Source: Flavobacteriaceae bacterium (GTDB lineage Bacteria > Bacteroidota > Bacteroidia > Flavobacteriales > Flavobacteriaceae). Taken from it: a DNA stretch of 8,072 bases. Positions 6,255 to 8,072 of the stretch are shown one piece after another. A program made the translations under genes and the position numbers. The stretch covers positions 1-8,072 of the forward strand of contig JABHGH010000043.1 in NCBI GenBank assembly GCA_018672145.1, in the 5' to 3' direction. The notes under the pieces were generated by a model. That model made no database searches and was not told the DNA's origin. It was given only the letters and a program-made list of their open reading frames with translations. Every line of letters starts with the position of its first letter. Position 1 is the first letter of the stretch.

Positions 6255-7137
6255 AGACTTTTCGTGCTAAATGACTCTGGCTCGATAAGAAATACACGAA
6301 ATTCCGAAACATGGGTTGGCGAAATGGTTTATAATTTTTTCGCCCTGTTTTTTTGTCACTGATTAAACTTGCGTTGTGAAGCATGTGTTCCTCATGGACT
6401 TGATAAATTTTGGTTAGCTCTAGTTTAGAGAAGTTGTATTTTTTTGCAAAATATAATTTTGCCCTTAAATACGAATCTGCTTTATGAGAGTGAGAATCCC
6501 TGTGTTTGCGATATACACTCAATACTTTTGGAATAAGTCCAAATTCAGTATTCATCATCAAGTCCGTTAATATTGGATAGTCTTCAAAGTCAATATTTTG
6601 TTTTTTATATTCTTCAAAATCGACATGCTTTTCAATAGCAGATTTTCGATAACAACAGCCCATTAAACTAGTTCCGTATACTTTATGACGGTTTATGTAT
6701 TTTTCTTTTGACAATTCTAGTTGTAATTTATTTTCAAACTCGGAAACCTTTCCGCTTCTTTGGTAATAACAATCAAACCCACTATCCACAAATGAGTATG
6801 TAGGGTTGCTGTCGAGCTCGTCAACCAAAATTTGAAGTGCATTTGAAGACTTTAAATAATCATCGCCAGCTAGGTCAAAAATATAAGTACCTTGGCATCT
6901 TTGTAAGGTGTCTTGGAAGTTGTCTAAAATACCTTTGTTTTTTGCATGAGTTTTAAGATGAATATTTTTGTTTTTGGCGACATAAGTTTTTATTATTTCT
7001 GACGTTTTGTCTAAGGATGCATCATCGCCAATCACAATTTCAAATGGGAAAGTTGTTTGTTGGGTTATTATCGACTCCAAACATTCTGAAATGTGTGCTG
7101 CGCAATTGTATGTTAAGATATGGATGGAGAGTTTCAC
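6232..7137 (-). CDS. Glycosyltransferase family 2 (GT-A fold)
   Basis: This protein transfers a sugar from a nucleotide donor to a growing lipid-linked glycan on the cytosolic side; donor and acceptor are not predictable. The N-terminus MKLSIHILTYN is the standard first GT2 strand. Nucleotide-binding IVIGDDAS (35-41) follows, then the metal-binding acidic cluster AGDDYL (90-95) in the DXD position, a GTSLMGCCYRKSAIEK segment (155-170), a candidate catalytic acid in FEDYP (184-188) and VYRKHRDS (208-215). The length, 301 aa, is typical; there is no membrane anchor apart from a mildly hydrophobic stretch near 280. The start must be GTG (7137-7135), because the codon directly upstream is an in-frame TAG. 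No Shine-Dalgarno sequence is seen. It is the only gene of the glycan group on the minus strand, converging with the flippase and diverging from the next glycosyltransferase. Confidence 0.9.
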   Translation of the reverse strand: MKLSIHILTYNCAAHISECLESIITQQTTFPFEIVIGDDASLDKTSEIIKTYVAKNKNIHLKTHAKNKGILDNFQDTLQRCQGTYIFDLAGDDYLKSSNALQILVDELDSNPTYSFVDSGFDCYYQRSGKVSEFENKLQLELSKEKYINRHKVYGTSLMGCCYRKSAIEKHVDFEEYKKQNIDFEDYPILTDLMMNTEFGLIPKVLSVYRKHRDSHSHKADSYLRAKLYFAKKYNFSKLELTKIYQVHEEHMLHNASLISDKKTGRKNYKPFRQPMFRNFVYFLSSQSHLARKVFNLFRKI

Positions 7138-7197
7138 CTAAACTAATATAAGATAATTCAATGACATCGCTTTAGATTGTCTTTATTTGCATAAACA
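7138..7197. promoter_or_regulatory. Divergent intergenic region between the two glycosyltransferase genes
   Basis: This 60-bp AT-rich spacer must hold the promoters of both flanking genes unless either is read from elsewhere. On the plus strand TTTATTTG (7182-7189) is a one-mismatch -7 box 8 bases before the ATG at 7198, which would give a very short leader. On the minus strand I see no convincing TAnnTTTG before the GTG at 7137. Confidence 0.35.
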
Positions 7198-8072
7198 ATG
7201 ATCAAAAAAATAGCAATTATAACGCCCTCTTTAGCAAATGGAGGGACAGAAAGAGTCTCGTCATTACTTTCTAAAGTCCTTTTTGAGTTAGGTTATCATG
7301 TCGAATTATACCCTGTTTATAATACAATTGAATACCCTCACAGTGGCTCACTAAAACCCCTAGGAGTTAACAAAAAGAGCCCTTTTTTATTTTTTTATTT
7401 AATTAGAGCATTTTTTTTACTTTTTTTTCAGCTTAGGATAGGTAAATATGATTTTATACTTGATTTAAGAAGTCGAAAAAATACATTTTTCGAAATATTG
7501 TTTTTGTTTATTATTTACCCCAATTGGTCTAAAATCATATATATGTTTCATCTATCTTTAATTGATAGATACATTCCTAAGCCCTTCAAATTTTTTACCA
7601 AAATGTATAATAAGGCTTATGCTTGTGTGTCTGTTTCAAATTCGATAAATGAGATGCTATTTTCAATAGGTTTGTCGAATTCTAAAACCATTTATAATCC
7701 GATCGATTTCGATTTGCTACGAAAAAAGTGCAATGGCAGCTTGGATGCTGATTATCCGTTTGTATTGTTTGCTGGTCGGATGGATGATAACGTTAAGCAA
7801 CTTGATCATGCCATTGAATGTTATGTAAAGTCAGAATTGCCTGCAAAAGGAATTCATCTAGTTGTATTGGGAGATGGTAAGTCGGCCGTGGAGTTTAAAA
7901 ATTGTGCGAAAGAAACTAACTTTTCAAATATCATTCATTTTTTAGGATTTAAAGAAAATCCCTTCATTTATTACAAAAACGCTGTGTTTTTGATGTTAAC
8001 GAGTAAAATCGAAGGGTTTCCAATGGTCCTGATTGAGTCCTTAGCATGTGGAACGCCTGTGGTTTCCTATGA
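7198..8072 (+). CDS. GT4-like (GT-B fold) glycosyltransferase, 3' end outside window
   Basis: An uninterrupted frame of 291 codons runs from ATG at 7198 to the right edge, where it is cut two bases into a codon. The N-terminus IAIITPSLANGGTERVSSLL (5-24) is the classic GT-B opening with the G-G-x-E-R-V loop. The C-terminal Rossmann half has FAGRMDDNVKQLDHAI (191-206), LVVLGDGK (with the G-D-G turn), IHFLGF, and the donor-binding E-x7-E motif (Glu272 and Glu280 in KIEGFPMVLIESLACGTPVV). The cut falls right after LACGTPVVSY, so perhaps 60-90 residues are missing, judged from usual family length. The middle (about 61-115) is very T-rich and Phe/Leu-rich, possibly a membrane-associating patch. 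It likely adds a sugar to an undecaprenyl-linked glycan at the cytosolic membrane face; donor and acceptor are unknown. It diverges from the GT2 gene and probably begins a rightward operon. Confidence 0.9.
   Translation, partial: MIKKIAIITPSLANGGTERVSSLLSKVLFELGYHVELYPVYNTIEYPHSGSLKPLGVNKKSPFLFFYLIRAFFLLFFQLRIGKYDFILDLRSRKNTFFEILFLFIIYPNWSKIIYMFHLSLIDRYIPKPFKFFTKMYNKAYACVSVSNSINEMLFSIGLSNSKTIYNPIDFDLLRKKCNGSLDADYPFVLFAGRMDDNVKQLDHAIECYVKSELPAKGIHLVVLGDGKSAVEFKNCAKETNFSNIIHFLGFKENPFIYYKNAVFLMLTSKIEGFPMVLIESLACGTPVVSY

Overview
The window looks like a Bacteroidota (probably Flavobacteriia) chromosome. Four things point there. The tmRNA encodes the tag GENNYALAA. Promoters carry the Bacteroidetes -7 box TAnnTTTG instead of a sigma70 -10. 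Genes lack Shine-Dalgarno sequences. The surface-polysaccharide genes (FemAB-like acyltransferase plus WzxE-type translocase) are of a kind common in this phylum. Assignment below phylum or class is inference.

Layout. (1) 1-732: the 3' end of a probably secreted or surface protein with a tail-fibre-like linker and a C-terminal beta-rich domain; its 5' end lies outside the window. (2) 731-1221, minus strand: ssrA (tmRNA) with its own -7 box, an identifiable first pseudoknot, tag ORF, tRNA-like T arm and an intrinsic terminator. (3) 1242-2051, minus: kdsA (KDO-8-phosphate synthase), of the metal-dependent (Cys) type. (4) 2052-2135: a compact divergent promoter region. (5) 2136-3941, plus: typA/bipA, a ribosome-associated GTPase. 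(6) 4003-6254, plus: a FemAB/GNAT-like acyltransferase overlapping by one base with a 12-TM Wzx/WzxE-family flippase. (7) 6232-7137, minus: a family 2 glycosyltransferase converging on, and overlapping, the flippase. (8) 7198 to the right edge, plus: a GT-B (GT4-like) glycosyltransferase cut off by the window inside a conserved C-terminal motif.

How they fit together. ssrA, kdsA and typA are housekeeping genes (ribosome rescue, LPS inner-core sugar synthesis, translation and stress GTPase). From about 4000 rightward the content changes to a surface glycan locus: a probable acyl or aminoacyl transferase, a lipid-linked oligosaccharide flippase and two glycosyltransferases. The mixed gene orientations and more AT-rich sequence at both ends of the window fit the usual picture of a variable glycan locus beside conserved genes.

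I found no CRISPR array, insertion sequence, integrase, toxin-antitoxin pair, phage module or recognisable defence system. I do not see a new biological system here. The points most worth a second look are the near-leaderless kdsA promoter, the corrected typA start, the coupled acyltransferase-flippase pair and the convergent 3' overlap.
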